Assembly: GCF_030691135.1 (NCBI RefSeq)
Contig: NZ_JAUYFA010000092.1
Location: 17,311-81,310 of the forward strand
DNA from: Phreatobacter sp.
GTDB taxonomy: Bacteria; Pseudomonadota; Alphaproteobacteria; Rhizobiales; Phreatobacteraceae
DNA: 64,000 bases
Direction: 5' to 3'
Shown here: positions 46,024-55,956 of the stretch, one piece after another
Numbering within the stretch: the first letter of the stretch is position 1
How the letters are laid out: each line of letters opens with the position of its first letter
Program-made: the position numbers and the translations under genes
Notes under the pieces: generated by a model
Databases searched by the model: none
Seen by the model: the letters and a program-made list of their open reading frames with translations, nothing else
Told to the model about the DNA's origin: nothing

Positions 46024-46758
46024 CTAACCGATCGTCCCGAGCACCGGAAACGTCTCCAGCAACCAGAAGGCCATGGTCGACATCTGTCCGGTCAGGAAGG
46101 CGAGGCCGGTGACAACAAGTAGGCCGCCCATCACCATTTCCACCAGCCGGAGCCGGCCGCGCATGGAGGCGGCGAAGCGCAGGAACGGCTTGATGGCGAA
46201 GGCGGCGAGGACGAAGGGAATGCCGAGCCCGAGCGAATAGACCGCCAGCAGTCCGGCGCCCTTGTGGAGCGTCATCTCGGAGGCCGCGACCGCCAGGATC
46301 GCGGCGAGCACCGGGCCGATGCAGGGCGTCCAGCCGAAAGCGAAGGCGAGGCCCATCAGATAGGCCCCGACCGGTCCGGCCTTGGGCGGTGCCATGTCGA
46401 TCTTCGCCTGCCGGTAGAGCAGCGGGATGCGGAACAGGCCGAGGAAATGCAGGCCCATGATGATGATCACCACGCCCGCCACCATCGACAGCGTCACCGA
46501 ATGGACGCGGATATAGTGACCGATCAGGGACGCCGAGGCGCCCATCGCGACGAAGACCGTCGAGAAGCCGGCGACGAAGACCAACGCCAGCAGGACCGCG
46601 CGCCGCACCAGGGCCGGGTCCGCCTCCGCTTCGGTGAGGTCGTCCAGCGTCGCGCCGGTGAGATAGACCAGATAGGGCGGCACCAGCGGCAGCACGCAGG
46701 GCGAGAGGAAACTCACGAGGCCCGCGAGCAGGGCCGCGGTCAGGGTGACGTCAGGCAT
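46024..46758 (-). CDS. ccdA: CcdA-family cytochrome c biogenesis protein
   Basis: A 244-residue, six-TM protein with the two redox-active Cys in FLSPCVLP (Cys21) and GWTPCIGP (Cys146). It carries electrons from thioredoxin across the inner membrane to c-type cytochrome maturation. A 12-bp palindrome (CATTCATGAATG, 46799-46810) lies upstream. Confidence 0.9.
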   Translation of the reverse strand: MPDVTLTAALLAGLVSFLSPCVLPLVPPYLVYLTGATLDDLTEAEADPALVRRAVLLALVFVAGFSTVFVAMGASASLIGHYIRVHSVTLSMVAGVVIIIMGLHFLGLFRIPLLYRQAKIDMAPPKAGPVGAYLMGLAFAFGWTPCIGPVLAAILAVAASEMTLHKGAGLLAVYSLGLGIPFVLAAFAIKPFLRFAASMRGRLRLVEMVMGGLLVVTGLAFLTGQMSTMAFWLLETFPVLGTIG

Positions 46759-46899
46759 TCCGGTTCCGCCCCGTTCGCGGCAGGCGCCGCGCGGCTTTCA
46801 TTCATGAATGTCTATATGTGCCTCGAACCCGACGGAAGCGTTGACTTGGCCCAATCGCAGAAGCGTGATGCCGCGTGACCAGCATAACGGCGCCGCAGC

Positions 46900-47898
46900 A
46901 TGACCTCCAACAGCCTGACCGACATTACCGGCCTCAGGGTCGGCCACGCCACCGATCTCGCCCGCGCCACCGGCACGACGGCGATCATCTTCGACCGGCC
47001 TGCCGTCTGTGCCGTCGACGTGCGCGGCGGTGCGCCCGGCAGCCGCGACACTGAACTGCTGCGCCCGGACAAGACGGTGCCGACCGTCGATGCCGTGGTC
47101 CTGTCCGGCGGCTCGGCCTTCGGGCTCGACGCCTGCGGCGGCGTCAGCGCCTGGCTGGCGGAAAACGGCCGCGGCTTCGCCATCGGGCCGATGCTGGTGC
47201 CCATCGTGCCCGGCGCCATCGTCTTCGACCTGCTCTCCGGCGGCGACAAGGCCTGGGGCCGCTTCTCGCCCTATCGCGACCTCGGCTATGAGGCGGCGAC
47301 CGCCGCCACCGCCGGTCCTGTCGCCCTCGGCACCGTCGGCGGCGGCACCGGCGCGACCACCGCCGATCTCAAGGGCGGCGTCGGCTCGGCCTCGGCGTTC
47401 TCGCCGACCGGCCACCGCGTCGGCGCCATCGTCATCGTCAACGCGGTCGGCAGCGCCACGATCGGTGCGTCGGGCCGTTTCTGGGCGGCGACCGACGAGG
47501 TCGGGGCCGAGTTCGGCGGCTGCGGCCTGCCTTCCCCCTGGCCGGCCGACGCCCATGCCCTGAAGCTGAAGGGTGCGCGTCCCGAGAACACCACCATCGC
47601 TCTCGTCGTCACCGATGCCGTGCTCGACAAGGGCCAGGCCACCCATCTCGCCGTGATGGCCCAGGACGGGCTCGGCCGCGCCATCCGCCCGATCCACACG
47701 CCGCTGGACGGCGACACGGTCTTCGCCGCGGCCACCGGCGCCGTGCCCGTCGCCGACTATGCCCGCGACATGGCGGCGATCGGCTGGACGGCCGCGTCTG
47801 TCCTGGCCCGCGCCTGCGCCCGCGCCGTGTACGAGGCCGAGGCCCTGCCCTTCCCCGGCGCCCTGCCCTCCTGGAAGCAGCTCCACGGCCGCGGCTGA
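46900..47898 (+). CDS. P1-family (DmpA-like) aminopeptidase
   Basis: A 332-residue Ntn-type peptidase family P1 protein. ITGLRVGHA, SGGSAFGLDA and GTVGGGTGA are family motifs. ENTTIALVV (Thr231-Thr232) is the autoprocessing site where the new N-terminal Thr would be the nucleophile (Ser in DmpA). Substrate class: N-terminal amino acid amides or beta-peptides. Confidence 0.88.
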   Translation: MTSNSLTDITGLRVGHATDLARATGTTAIIFDRPAVCAVDVRGGAPGSRDTELLRPDKTVPTVDAVVLSGGSAFGLDACGGVSAWLAENGRGFAIGPMLVPIVPGAIVFDLLSGGDKAWGRFSPYRDLGYEAATAATAGPVALGTVGGGTGATTADLKGGVGSASAFSPTGHRVGAIVIVNAVGSATIGASGRFWAATDEVGAEFGGCGLPSPWPADAHALKLKGARPENTTIALVVTDAVLDKGQATHLAVMAQDGLGRAIRPIHTPLDGDTVFAAATGAVPVADYARDMAAIGWTAASVLARACARAVYEAEALPFPGALPSWKQLHGRG

Positions 47899-48011
47899 CG
47901 GTCCCTGCGCCTTTACCGCCGCTTCACCACGCCGCCAGCCGCCCCTCGCTTCTCGTCGCGGCCTGTGTCTCTTTCAGCCCGGGACGGGGTGGACACCAGG
48001 AGGTGCCGCCC

Positions 48012-48329
48012 ATGGTGAGCACGACAGGACCGAGCACCGCAGGGATCGATCCATCCCGCCGTGCCGATGACTACCGCCGTGCCGAGGAAGCGCGCCGGGC
48101 CGAAGAAAGCCGCCAGGCCGAAGAAACCCGCCAGGCAGAGGAAGCGGCTGCCGGCGACGCCCGGCCCGCCGGCTCGTCCGCCCCCGGGCGGACCGAAGAC
48201 CCCGCCGTCGTCTTTGACAGCCGCATCGCCGAGATGCGCCGCGCCGCGGAGGCATCCGCCCAGCCAACGCGCTCGCCCAACGCCGCCGCCGTCATGCCCT
48301 CGGCCCGGATGTTCGACATCACCGTCTGA
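48012..48329 (+). CDS. hypothetical protein with conserved PSARxFDITV tail (copy 1)
   Basis: A 105-residue protein. The N-terminal half is a charged RRAEEARRAEESRQAEE repeat, likely a long helix. The C-terminal 40 residues (DPAVVFDSRIAEMRRA, then QPTRSPNAAAVMPSARMFDITV in total) are shared with the next gene. AGGAGG eight bases before ATG 48012 supports the start over GTG 48003. Function unknown. Confidence 0.6.
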   Translation: MVSTTGPSTAGIDPSRRADDYRRAEEARRAEESRQAEETRQAEEAAAGDARPAGSSAPGRTEDPAVVFDSRIAEMRRAAEASAQPTRSPNAAAVMPSARMFDITV

Positions 48330-48438
48330 GGGGCGTTTACCGCGCCTTCACCATGTCTGAAAGGATGGCGCGCGGAGTGGTAACGACACCGCCCCGCGCC
48401 CCGAAGCACGGAAGGTCATTCACCGGACGTGTCGCCTC

Positions 48439-48711
48439 ATGATCGAAATGGTCAACGGCTATCCCTGCGCGGATTGCACGGATGTCAGCAACGCCAAGCG
48501 CGGGCTGGACCCCGAAAATCCGACCCGCGACCCGGTGAAGCAGGAAAAGCTCGACCGCGAGGCCGGCCGCGTGCCGGAACCCGCCGTGGTCTTCGAGGGA
48601 CGTCTTGCGGAACTTCGCCGCGCCGAGGATGCCGCCGCCGGCCAGCCCACCCGATCGCCCGATGCCGCAGCGGTGCTGCCTTCCGCCCGGCTCTTCGACA
48701 TCACCGTCTGA
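48439..48711 (+). CDS. hypothetical protein with conserved PSARxFDITV tail (copy 2)
   Basis: A 90-residue protein. The N-terminus has a Cys pair (GYPCADCTDVSNAKRG) and the C-terminus the same EPAVVFEGRLAELRR and PSARLFDITV as the upstream gene. The tandem pair keeps the tail and differs at the N-terminus, which suggests the tail is functional. No family recognised. It ends 6 bp before the converging DadA-like gene. Confidence 0.6.
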   Translation: MIEMVNGYPCADCTDVSNAKRGLDPENPTRDPVKQEKLDREAGRVPEPAVVFEGRLAELRRAEDAAAGQPTRSPDAAAVLPSARLFDITV

Positions 48712-48717
48712 ACGCGC

Positions 48718-49962
48718 TCACCAGCGGTCGATGCGGTAGGGCGAGAGATCGAGCGGCTGCGGGGCACCCTGCATGGCGATGGCCAGCGCCTTGCCGGTGG
48801 CCGGTCCGAGCGTGAATCCCCAGTGGCCGTGGCCGAAGGCGAACCACAGGCCCTCGTGCCGCGGCGCAGGGCCGATGACGGGGCGCGAGTCCGGGGTCGC
48901 CGGCCGCCGCCCCATCCAGGGCTCGGCCTCCACCGGCTCGCCGAGGTCGAAGAGGTTGCCGGCGGCGCGGAAAGCGCGGTCGACCTGCACCGGTGTCGCC
49001 GGAGCATCGGGCAGCGCGATCTCGACGCCGGTCGTCAGGCGGATGCCCTGTTCCATCGGGCAGAGCACATAGCCGACGTCCTCGTCGCAGACCTGGCGGT
49101 TGAGGAAGGCGTTGCCGGCCGCCTTGTAGTGGCGGTGATAGCCGCGCTTGGTCGACAGCGGCACCGAATAGCCGAATTTCGCCACCAGCGCCTTCGACCA
49201 GATGCCGAGCGCCACCACCACCTGCCGCGCCGTGACCGGGCCGTCCGCGGTCTGCACGCGATAGCCGCCCGCCACGTTCTCCAGCGTCATCGCATCGCCG
49301 ATGGCGAACCGCCCGCCGGCCTTCACGAAGGCTTCCGCATAGGCCTTCGTCACGCCGCCGGGGCTCGACACCGTATCGGCGCCCTTGCACCAGATGGAGC
49401 CGGCGAAAGTCCCCTTCAGATGCGGCTCCAGTTCCAGCGTCTCCGCCTGGTTCAGCTTGACGTTGTCGATGCCGTATTCGCGCGACAGGGCGAGGCGCCG
49501 GTCCTGGGCGGCGAGGCTCTCCGGGCTGCGGTAGAGTTCGATCCAGCCGGTCTGGCGGAAATAGCGCTCGGCCCCGGCCACCGCCATAAGCTCGCGATGC
49601 GTCTCCACCGCCTGGGCGAAGAAGGGCCGCATGATGCGCGCCGTCTCTTCGAGCTTCTCCGGTGCCGACCAGCGCCAGTAGTCGAACATCCAGCGCGCCA
49701 CATGCGGCAAAGCCGACAGATGATAATGCGAGGCCGTCTGCCGGTTGAGCGCATGCTGGAACAGCGTCGGCACGTCACGCGGCATCGCCACCGGATAGAG
49801 GTTGCCGCCGTCGATGACGCCGGAATTGCCGTAGCTCGTCTCCTCGCCCGGCTGGCGCCGGTCGACGAGCACCACGTCGAGGCCGCGCATGCGCCCGTGG
49901 AGCGCGGTCGAGACGCCGACCATGCCGGCGCCGAGAACGATTACGTCGTGTATGTCGGTCAT
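48718..49962 (-). CDS. dadA: FAD-dependent D-amino acid dehydrogenase-like protein
   Basis: A 414-residue DAO-family flavoprotein. [14 protein letters not shown] (N-terminal) binds FAD; GYGNSG-like [10 protein letters not shown] and the C-terminal [15 protein letters not shown] resemble DadA. It probably oxidises D-amino acids such as D-alanine at the membrane. ATG at 49960-49962. Substrate not shown by the sequence. Confidence 0.72.
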   Translation of the reverse strand: MTDIHDVIVLGAGMVGVSTALHGRMRGLDVVLVDRRQPGEETSYGNSGVIDGGNLYPVAMPRDVPTLFQHALNRQTASHYHLSALPHVARWMFDYWRWSAPEKLEETARIMRPFFAQAVETHRELMAVAGAERYFRQTGWIELYRSPESLAAQDRRLALSREYGIDNVKLNQAETLELEPHLKGTFAGSIWCKGADTVSSPGGVTKAYAEAFVKAGGRFAIGDAMTLENVAGGYRVQTADGPVTARQVVVALGIWSKALVAKFGYSVPLSTKRGYHRHYKAAGNAFLNRQVCDEDVGYVLCPMEQGIRLTTGVEIALPDAPATPVQVDRAFRAAGNLFDLGEPVEAEPWMGRRPATPDSRPVIGPAPRHEGLWFAFGHGHWGFTLGPATGKALAIAMQGAPQPLDLSPYRIDRW

Positions 49963-50112
49963 GAATCCGTCGCTGCGGGCGTCGCATGTCTGGGGGCGGC
50001 GCAACATTGCCGGGGTCGCCCCGTCTCCGCAAGCGATGGCAGACCCTCATTGCCCGCGCACCTTGCCGCATGCTACCCGCCGCTCATCGGCATCCCGCGA
50101 GGCCCTGAGACC

Positions 50113-50796
50113 ATGACCCGCCCCATCCTCATCGCCCCCTCCATTCTCGCCGCCGACTTCGCCCGGCTCGGCGAAGAGGTGCGGGCCGTGGACGCGGCGG
50201 GCGCCGACTGGATCCATCTCGACGTGATGGACGGCCATTTCGTGCCGAACATCAGCTTCGGGCCGGATGTCGTGAAGGCGCTGCGTCCGCACACGGCGAA
50301 GGTCTTCGACGTGCACCTCATGATCGCACCGGCCGATCCCTATCTGGAAGCCTTCGCCAGGGCCGGCGCCGACATCATCACCGTCCATGCCGAGGCCGGC
50401 CCGCATCTCCACCGCTCGCTCCAGGCGATCCGGGCCCTCGGCAAGAAAGCCGGCGTCGCGCTCAACCCGGCGACCCCGGCAAGCGCTATCGCCCATGTAC
50501 TCGACCTTCTCGACCTCGCCGTGGTGATGACCGTCAATCCCGGCTTCGGCGGCCAGGCCTTCATCGAGAACCAGGTCGAAAAGATCGCCGAGATCCGGCA
50601 GATGACCGCTGGCCGCGACATCCTGATCGAGGTGGACGGCGGCGTGACGGCGGCAACCGCCCCCCGTGTCGTCGCCGCCGGCGCCGACGTCCTCGTGGCA
50701 GGCTCCGCCGTCTTCAAGGGGGGTGCCGCCCGCTACGGCGCCGCCATCACCGCCATCCGCGATGCGGCGGAGGGCGCGCGAGGCCTGATCGCGTGA
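50113..50796 (+). CDS. rpe: ribulose-phosphate 3-epimerase
   Basis: A 227-residue TIM-barrel enzyme of the pentose-phosphate pathway and Calvin cycle. Motifs: [22 protein letters not shown] with the catalytic Asp, [11 protein letters not shown], and EVDGGV with the second catalytic Asp. Length is normal. No Calvin-cycle genes nearby, so a general role is likely. Confidence 0.94.
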   Translation: MTRPILIAPSILAADFARLGEEVRAVDAAGADWIHLDVMDGHFVPNISFGPDVVKALRPHTAKVFDVHLMIAPADPYLEAFARAGADIITVHAEAGPHLHRSLQAIRALGKKAGVALNPATPASAIAHVLDLLDLAVVMTVNPGFGGQAFIENQVEKIAEIRQMTAGRDILIEVDGGVTAATAPRVVAAGADVLVAGSAVFKGGAARYGAAITAIRDAAEGARGLIA

Positions 50797-50952
50797 TCCT
50801 TGTCGGGCCCACTCCAGGCCGGGCGACGTTCGAACTGCGACGAAAAATGCACGGTATTTTAGCGAGTCTGTAATTACCGCAAGGTCATGTTAATCGGGGA
50901 AGACTAGGGTCGCGCCGCGGGACGAAAAGCAGTACCGCGTTGTGGCCGGGCG

Positions 50953-53106
50953 ATGATGAGTACACAAGACGGGCAGTCTCGGGAAAGAACCGCCCCCGGC
51001 CAATGGCTATGGCGCCCCTCGACCGTCTGGCACCTCGTCGGTCCGATGATCGCGCTCATCGCCATCGGCGTCGGCACCGTCTGGCTCTATGTCCCGCAGG
51101 CGATGCAGGCCGCCGCCATCGATGCCGCCCATCGTAGCAACATCGATGTCGCCGAACAGATCAAGATCACCCGCGGCTACTACACCCAGAACGTCGTGGC
51201 CAAGGCCACCGCTGCCGGAACCCTTAACCCGACGGCGATCCATGCCGGCGACCCCAACGCCATCCCCCTGCCCGCGACCTTCGTGCAGGACATTTCGAAC
51301 CTCCTGACCCAGAGGGCGACCAGCCTAGCCCTGGTCAGTCCCTATCCCTGGCCGCACCGGGCCGACCGTACCATGGACGATTTCCAGCGGCGCGCGTGGG
51401 AGATCTTCCGACACGACCCCGACCGGATCATCTCCGCAACCGAGGTCCGCAACGGCCAGCGCGTCCTGCGGGTCGCGATTTCGGACCGGATGACCAACGA
51501 AGCCTGTGTCGCTTGCCACAACACGGATGCCTACTCGCCGCGCCACGACTGGAAAATCGGGGACGTGCGCGCCGTGATGGAAGTGAAACGCGTCATCGAG
51601 CCCTACCTTGCCGCGGCGGACCAGCGTTCCCAGCGCATCATTCTGGGTGTCGCCGGTACCGCCTTCCTCGTCATCCTCTTGATGACGGCGATCGCGATGG
51701 CGGTAGCGCGTTCGATGCGCAGCAAGCAGGAGGTCGACAGGCACGTCGTCTTCCTAGCCCATCACGACGCGATGACCGGCGCCCTCAACCGGAGCCGCTT
51801 CGTCAGCCTGCTGACGGACGTCATCGCGCAGTCGAAAAAGGCCGGCGTCTCCGCCGATGTCGCGCTGTTCTACGTCGATGTCGACCGCTTCAAGGAGGTC
51901 AACGACCGCCTCGGTCATGCCGCCGGCGACCAGTTGATCAAGGCAGTGGTGGCGCGCCTGCGCGAGCGCCTGCGTGACGACGACATGATCGGGCGGGTCG
52001 GCGGCGACGAGTTCGTCATCGCCCGCATCCGCGACGTCGACGCGGCCGACGCCATGGCGCTGGCGGAGGCGATCGTCGCGGACGTGGCGATGCCCTTTGC
52101 GCTGGCGCGCCACACCCTGTCCGTCTCGGCGAGCGTCGGTGTCCGCATCGGCGCGGGCGAGGTGGAGGATATGATGCGCGCGGCCGATGTCGCGCTCTAC
52201 CACGCCAAGAGCCTGGGCCGGAGCCAGGCCGTACTCTTCAGCGAAGACATGCAGGAAGAACTCGAGGCAAGACGACATCTCGAACAGACCATCCGGGACA
52301 CCAGCCGCGACTGCAGGTTCGAACTGCATTTCCAGCCTCTCCTGTCGGCCAACGATCGCCGCCTGCACGGCTTCGAGGCGCTGCTTCGCCTGCCCGACGG
52401 CAAAGGCGGCTATATCCCGCCGGTACAGTTCATCCGCGTCGCCGAAGAGATCGGCATGATCGGGACGATCGGCGCCTGGGCCTTGGGCGAAGCCTGCAGG
52501 GCAGCGGCGCGCTGGCCCGACCATCTGACCGTCGCGGTCAACCTGTCGCCCCTGCAGTTCGCCTCCAGGCAGGGGAGCGACGCGTCGATCGTCGACGTCG
52601 TCGCCGATGCGCTGACCCGTTCCGGCCTCGCGCCGCATCGGCTGGAACTCGAGGTCACCGAAAGCGTGCTGCTCGAGAGCAGCGAGGTGGTCATCGGCGA
52701 GTTGCATGCGCTGAAATCTCTCGGCACGACCCTGGTCCTTGACGATTTCGGCACCGGCTATTCGAGCCTCAGCTATCTCTGGAAGCTTCCCTTCGACCGC
52801 CTGAAGATCGACCAGTCCTTCGTCGCGGCGCTGCGCGAGGAGAGCCGCCCCTCGCTGCAGGTCGTTCGGACGATCATGGCGCTCAGCCATGCCCTCTCCA
52901 TGAAGGTGACGGCGGAAGGCGTGGAAACGGACGAGCAGGCGAGCCTGCTGACCGAACTGGGCTGCGGCCAGTTGCAGGGCTACCTGTTCGGCAGGCCCTC
53001 TCCCGAGGCCGACCTCGCCGGGCTCGTGCTGGCGGATTTCCAGGCCGGGCAGGCGCCGGTCAAGCCGCGGCGGGCCGACCGCCCCGGATTGACAGTATCG
53101 GCCTGA
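50953..53106 (+). CDS. GGDEF-EAL protein with periplasmic heme-motif sensor
   Basis: A 717-residue inner-membrane protein. TM1 is near residues 20-45 and TM2 near 230-255. Between them a DUF3365/Tll0287-like domain carries CVACH at 185-189, a c-type heme motif. The cytoplasmic part has GGDEF (350-354), intact, with RxxD five residues upstream as I-site, and an EAL domain (EAL at 475-477, DDFGTGYSSL later), also intact. It may both make and degrade cyclic di-GMP, gated by heme redox or gas. The balance is not predictable. Confidence 0.92.
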   Translation: MMSTQDGQSRERTAPGQWLWRPSTVWHLVGPMIALIAIGVGTVWLYVPQAMQAAAIDAAHRSNIDVAEQIKITRGYYTQNVVAKATAAGTLNPTAIHAGDPNAIPLPATFVQDISNLLTQRATSLALVSPYPWPHRADRTMDDFQRRAWEIFRHDPDRIISATEVRNGQRVLRVAISDRMTNEACVACHNTDAYSPRHDWKIGDVRAVMEVKRVIEPYLAAADQRSQRIILGVAGTAFLVILLMTAIAMAVARSMRSKQEVDRHVVFLAHHDAMTGALNRSRFVSLLTDVIAQSKKAGVSADVALFYVDVDRFKEVNDRLGHAAGDQLIKAVVARLRERLRDDDMIGRVGGDEFVIARIRDVDAADAMALAEAIVADVAMPFALARHTLSVSASVGVRIGAGEVEDMMRAADVALYHAKSLGRSQAVLFSEDMQEELEARRHLEQTIRDTSRDCRFELHFQPLLSANDRRLHGFEALLRLPDGKGGYIPPVQFIRVAEEIGMIGTIGAWALGEACRAAARWPDHLTVAVNLSPLQFASRQGSDASIVDVVADALTRSGLAPHRLELEVTESVLLESSEVVIGELHALKSLGTTLVLDDFGTGYSSLSYLWKLPFDRLKIDQSFVAALREESRPSLQVVRTIMALSHALSMKVTAEGVETDEQASLLTELGCGQLQGYLFGRPSPEADLAGLVLADFQAGQAPVKPRRADRPGLTVSA

Positions 53107-53190
53107 CGGCCGCGGACTGTCAGGTCCACGGCGACGCAGCCCGGCCGGCCGAGGCCTCACCTTTCCGTGATCCCGTCTCATCGCCACGAT

Positions 53191-53799
53191 TTATCCCCGC
53201 CCCAGGATGCGCGCAGCGACCTCGGCGAGCGGGAAGGCCGGCCCCGGATCGATCTTGCGGCGCGGCGCGATCTCCTCGTGGCCGAGCACTGCCCCGAATC
53301 CGTAGGCCGCGTGCAGCGCCTTGCCGATGGCGACGACCGTATCGATCTGCCCGGCCGGATAGGCGTGCCAGCCGGCCTCGCTGCTCTCGTGGCGATGGCG
53401 GGCGACGACGACCTCGCCGTCGGGAACCACCTCGCCGGTCCATGTCCGCCAGCCCCCGCCGGCGCCCCGCGCCAGCTTGCCGGCATTGACGATCTCGATG
53501 CCGAGGGAATGACCGTTCAGCCCGGACAGCCCCTGCCATTCGCTCGTCCCGCAATGCCAGCAGGTCCGGTCGAGGGGCATCATCTGGGTCACCTCGCCCT
53601 GCCGGCCGAGCACCAGATGCGCCGAGGCCCTGGCGCGCGGATCGAGGAACCAGTCGACGGCGGAGCGCACCGACAGTCCCGCCGTGTAGTGCAGGACGAG
53701 AAAGCGCGGCTTCAGCGGTCGCCCGCCATGCGGCGACTGCCGGAACGCGGCCGGCCTGCCGCCGAGACAAAGCCTGTGGTTCATCACCGAATAGGACAT
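53191..53799 (-). CDS. N-acetylmuramoyl-L-alanine amidase (Amidase_2)
   Basis: A 202-residue amidase_2/AmpD-like protein. Zinc ligands fit FLVLHYTAG (His), GHEEIAPRRKIDPGPAF (His and Asp) and HSLGIEIVN. It cleaves muropeptide amide bonds, in the cytoplasm or periplasm. No signal peptide is obvious. ATG at 53797-53799; a second ATG at 53784 is possible. Confidence 0.85.
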   Translation of the reverse strand: MSYSVMNHRLCLGGRPAAFRQSPHGGRPLKPRFLVLHYTAGLSVRSAVDWFLDPRARASAHLVLGRQGEVTQMMPLDRTCWHCGTSEWQGLSGLNGHSLGIEIVNAGKLARGAGGGWRTWTGEVVPDGEVVVARHRHESSEAGWHAYPAGQIDTVVAIGKALHAAYGFGAVLGHEEIAPRRKIDPGPAFPLAEVAARILGRG

Positions 53800-53931
53800 G
53801 GAGACCCTCGCCACCCTGGCCGGCCACCGCGGCCGGCTCTGATGGCTGAAGGATCGCCCCGCCCCGTCCGATGGGGATAAGCCGGGCGGCGATTCAGTCC
53901 CCGTCAACCGGGCGCCCCTACACTCCGGCAC

Positions 53932-54528
53932 ATGGCGACTCGCACCGCTCCACTCGACCGCAAACCCGGCAAGGCCACCACGAGGGGGGCATCCCGCCCC
54001 CGTCGCCCGGCCGTGGCGAAACCGTCGCGCCGGCCCGCCGCGCCGGTCAGGCCCGGCATCTGGCGACGTGCCGCCAAAGCCGGTCTCGCCGCCACGGCAC
54101 TGGCGCTCGCCGCCGCCGTCGCGGTGTCGCTGCTCGCCGGCCATGCCCCGTCTTGGCGCAGCCTCAAGGTGGTCTGCCTGCAGGCCCTGCCGCTGCTGCC
54201 GGGCCTCGCCCTGCTCTGGTGGGGGCTCGAGCGGCTGCACGCCCGCTTCGCTTCCGTGCCGCTCGCCTTGTGGCTCGGCCTTGCCTTCCTCGGCACGCTG
54301 GGCGTCATGCTGTTCGTTCCGGGCCTCGTCTTCGCCGTCCATTCGCGGACCATGGCCTTCGCCGACGACCACGACGGCGAGATACCGCTCCTCCACCACC
54401 TCCTCGGCGCCGGGGGCGCGCTCTACCTCTATGCCACCACCGCCTTCCGGCTCTGGTGGCCCTGGGGCGCGGCCATTCCACTGCTGGTCACCGCCCTCTT
54501 CTGGCGATCGGCCCGCCGCCCCGGCTGA
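53932..54528 (+). CDS. hypothetical membrane protein
   Basis: A 198-residue protein with a basic, Arg/Pro-rich N-terminus (about 45 residues) then four hydrophobic segments (AGLAATALALAAAVAVSLLAG, LQALPLLPGLALLWW, LALWLGLAFLGTLGVMLFVPGLVFA, AAIPLLVTALFW). No family recognised. Divergent from the amidase gene. Confidence 0.6.
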   Translation: MATRTAPLDRKPGKATTRGASRPRRPAVAKPSRRPAAPVRPGIWRRAAKAGLAATALALAAAVAVSLLAGHAPSWRSLKVVCLQALPLLPGLALLWWGLERLHARFASVPLALWLGLAFLGTLGVMLFVPGLVFAVHSRTMAFADDHDGEIPLLHHLLGAGGALYLYATTAFRLWWPWGAAIPLLVTALFWRSARRPG

Positions 54529-54596
54529 CGGCGATTGCCGCTCCGGCCCATCCCTGCTAAGCCGCGCCCGTCCATGACATCGCCGAGGCCCGTCCC

Positions 54597-55904
54597 ATGA
54601 TCCCGCGCTATTCCCGCGCCGCAATGACGTCCATCTGGGACCCGCAGACCAAGTTCCGCATCTGGTTCGAGATCGAGGCCCATGCCTGCGACGCCCTCGC
54701 CGAGCTCGGCGTCATCCCGAAGGAATCGGCCGCCAACATCTGGGCCAAGGCCAGGGACGTCAGCTTCGACGTCGACCGCATCGACGCCATCGAGCGCGAG
54801 GTGAAGCACGACGTCATCGCCTTCCTGACCCATCTCGCCGAATTCATCGGGCCGGATTCGCGCTTCGTCCACCAGGGCATGACCTCGTCCGACGTGCTCG
54901 ACACCTGCTTCAACGTCCAGCTGGTCCGGGCATCCGACCTGCTGATCGACGACGTCAAGGCGCTGCTCGCCGCCCTGAAGCGCCGCGCCTTCGAGCACAA
55001 GATGACGCCGACCATCGGCCGCTCGCACGGCATCCATGCCGAGCCGACCACCTTCGGCCTCAAGCTCGCCCAGGCCTATGCCGAGTTCGACCGCTGCCTC
55101 GCCCGCCTCGAGGCGGCCCGCGAGGAGGTGCGCACCTGCGCCATTTCCGGCGCCGTCGGCACCTTCGCGCAGATCGACCCGCGGGTGGAGGAACATGTCG
55201 CCGCGGCCATGGGCCTCAAGGTCGAGCCGGTCTCCACCCAGGTCATCCCGCGCGACCGCCATGCCATGTTCTTCGCGACCCTCGGCGTCGTCGCCTCCTG
55301 CATCGAGCGGCTCGCCACCGAGATCCGCCACCTGCAGCGCACCGAGGTGCTGGAGGCAGAAGAGTTCTTCTCTGAGGGCCAGAAAGGCTCCTCGGCCATG
55401 CCGCACAAGCGCAATCCCGTCCTCACCGAGAACCTCACGGGCCTTGCCCGCCTGGTCCGCGGCATGGCGCTGCCGGCCATGGAGAACGTCGCCCTCTGGC
55501 ACGAGCGCGACATCTCGCACTCGTCCGTCGAGCGCATGATCGGCCCGGATGCGACCGTGACCCTCGACTTCGCGCTCGTCCGCCTCACCGGCGTCATCGA
55601 CAAGCTGCTGGTCTATCCGGACAACATGCAGAAGAACCTCGACCGCCTCGGCGGCCTCGTCCATTCTCAGCGCGTCCTGCTGGCCCTCACCCAGAAGGGC
55701 GTCTCCCGCGAGGATTCCTACCGGCTGGTCCAGCGCAACGCCATGCCGGTCTGGCGCGGCGAGGGCGACTTCCTCGCCCTGCTGAAGGCCGACCCGGAAG
55801 TGCGTGCCGCCCTGTCGGAGGCGGAGATCGAGGAGAAGTTCGACCTCGGCTACCATCTGAAGCACGTCGACACCATCTTCCGCCGCGTTTTCGGCGCGGC
55901 GTGA
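54597..55904 (+). CDS. purB: adenylosuccinate lyase
   Basis: A 435-residue enzyme of purine synthesis, acting twice in the pathway. IPRYSRAAMTSIW at the N-terminus, TSSDVLDT, HGIHAEPTTFG, and the fumarase-family signature GSSAMPHKRNP near residues 264-275. Length normal. Its stop is 52 bp before the VapB-like antitoxin start. Confidence 0.95.
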   Translation: MIPRYSRAAMTSIWDPQTKFRIWFEIEAHACDALAELGVIPKESAANIWAKARDVSFDVDRIDAIEREVKHDVIAFLTHLAEFIGPDSRFVHQGMTSSDVLDTCFNVQLVRASDLLIDDVKALLAALKRRAFEHKMTPTIGRSHGIHAEPTTFGLKLAQAYAEFDRCLARLEAAREEVRTCAISGAVGTFAQIDPRVEEHVAAAMGLKVEPVSTQVIPRDRHAMFFATLGVVASCIERLATEIRHLQRTEVLEAEEFFSEGQKGSSAMPHKRNPVLTENLTGLARLVRGMALPAMENVALWHERDISHSSVERMIGPDATVTLDFALVRLTGVIDKLLVYPDNMQKNLDRLGGLVHSQRVLLALTQKGVSREDSYRLVQRNAMPVWRGEGDFLALLKADPEVRAALSEAEIEEKFDLGYHLKHVDTIFRRVFGAA

Positions 55905-55925
55905 CGCCCGACCGACGCCATGATA

Positions 55926-55946
55926 CTATCCAGATGAACTGGATAG
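55926..55946. promoter_or_regulatory. Operator of the vapBC module
   Basis: A perfect inverted repeat: CTATCCAG at 55926-55933, five spacer bases, CTGGATAG at 55939-55946. It begins inside a TACTAT -10-like hexamer (55925-55930) and its end forms the Shine-Dalgarno of the antitoxin. Autoregulation is typical of VapB-type antitoxins. Confidence 0.6.
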
Positions 55947-55956
55947 GATGTCGGCC

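Noticed and set aside
46804..46878. 24-residue open frame before the P1 peptidase gene
   Set aside because: No Shine-Dalgarno and no similarity; too short to support.
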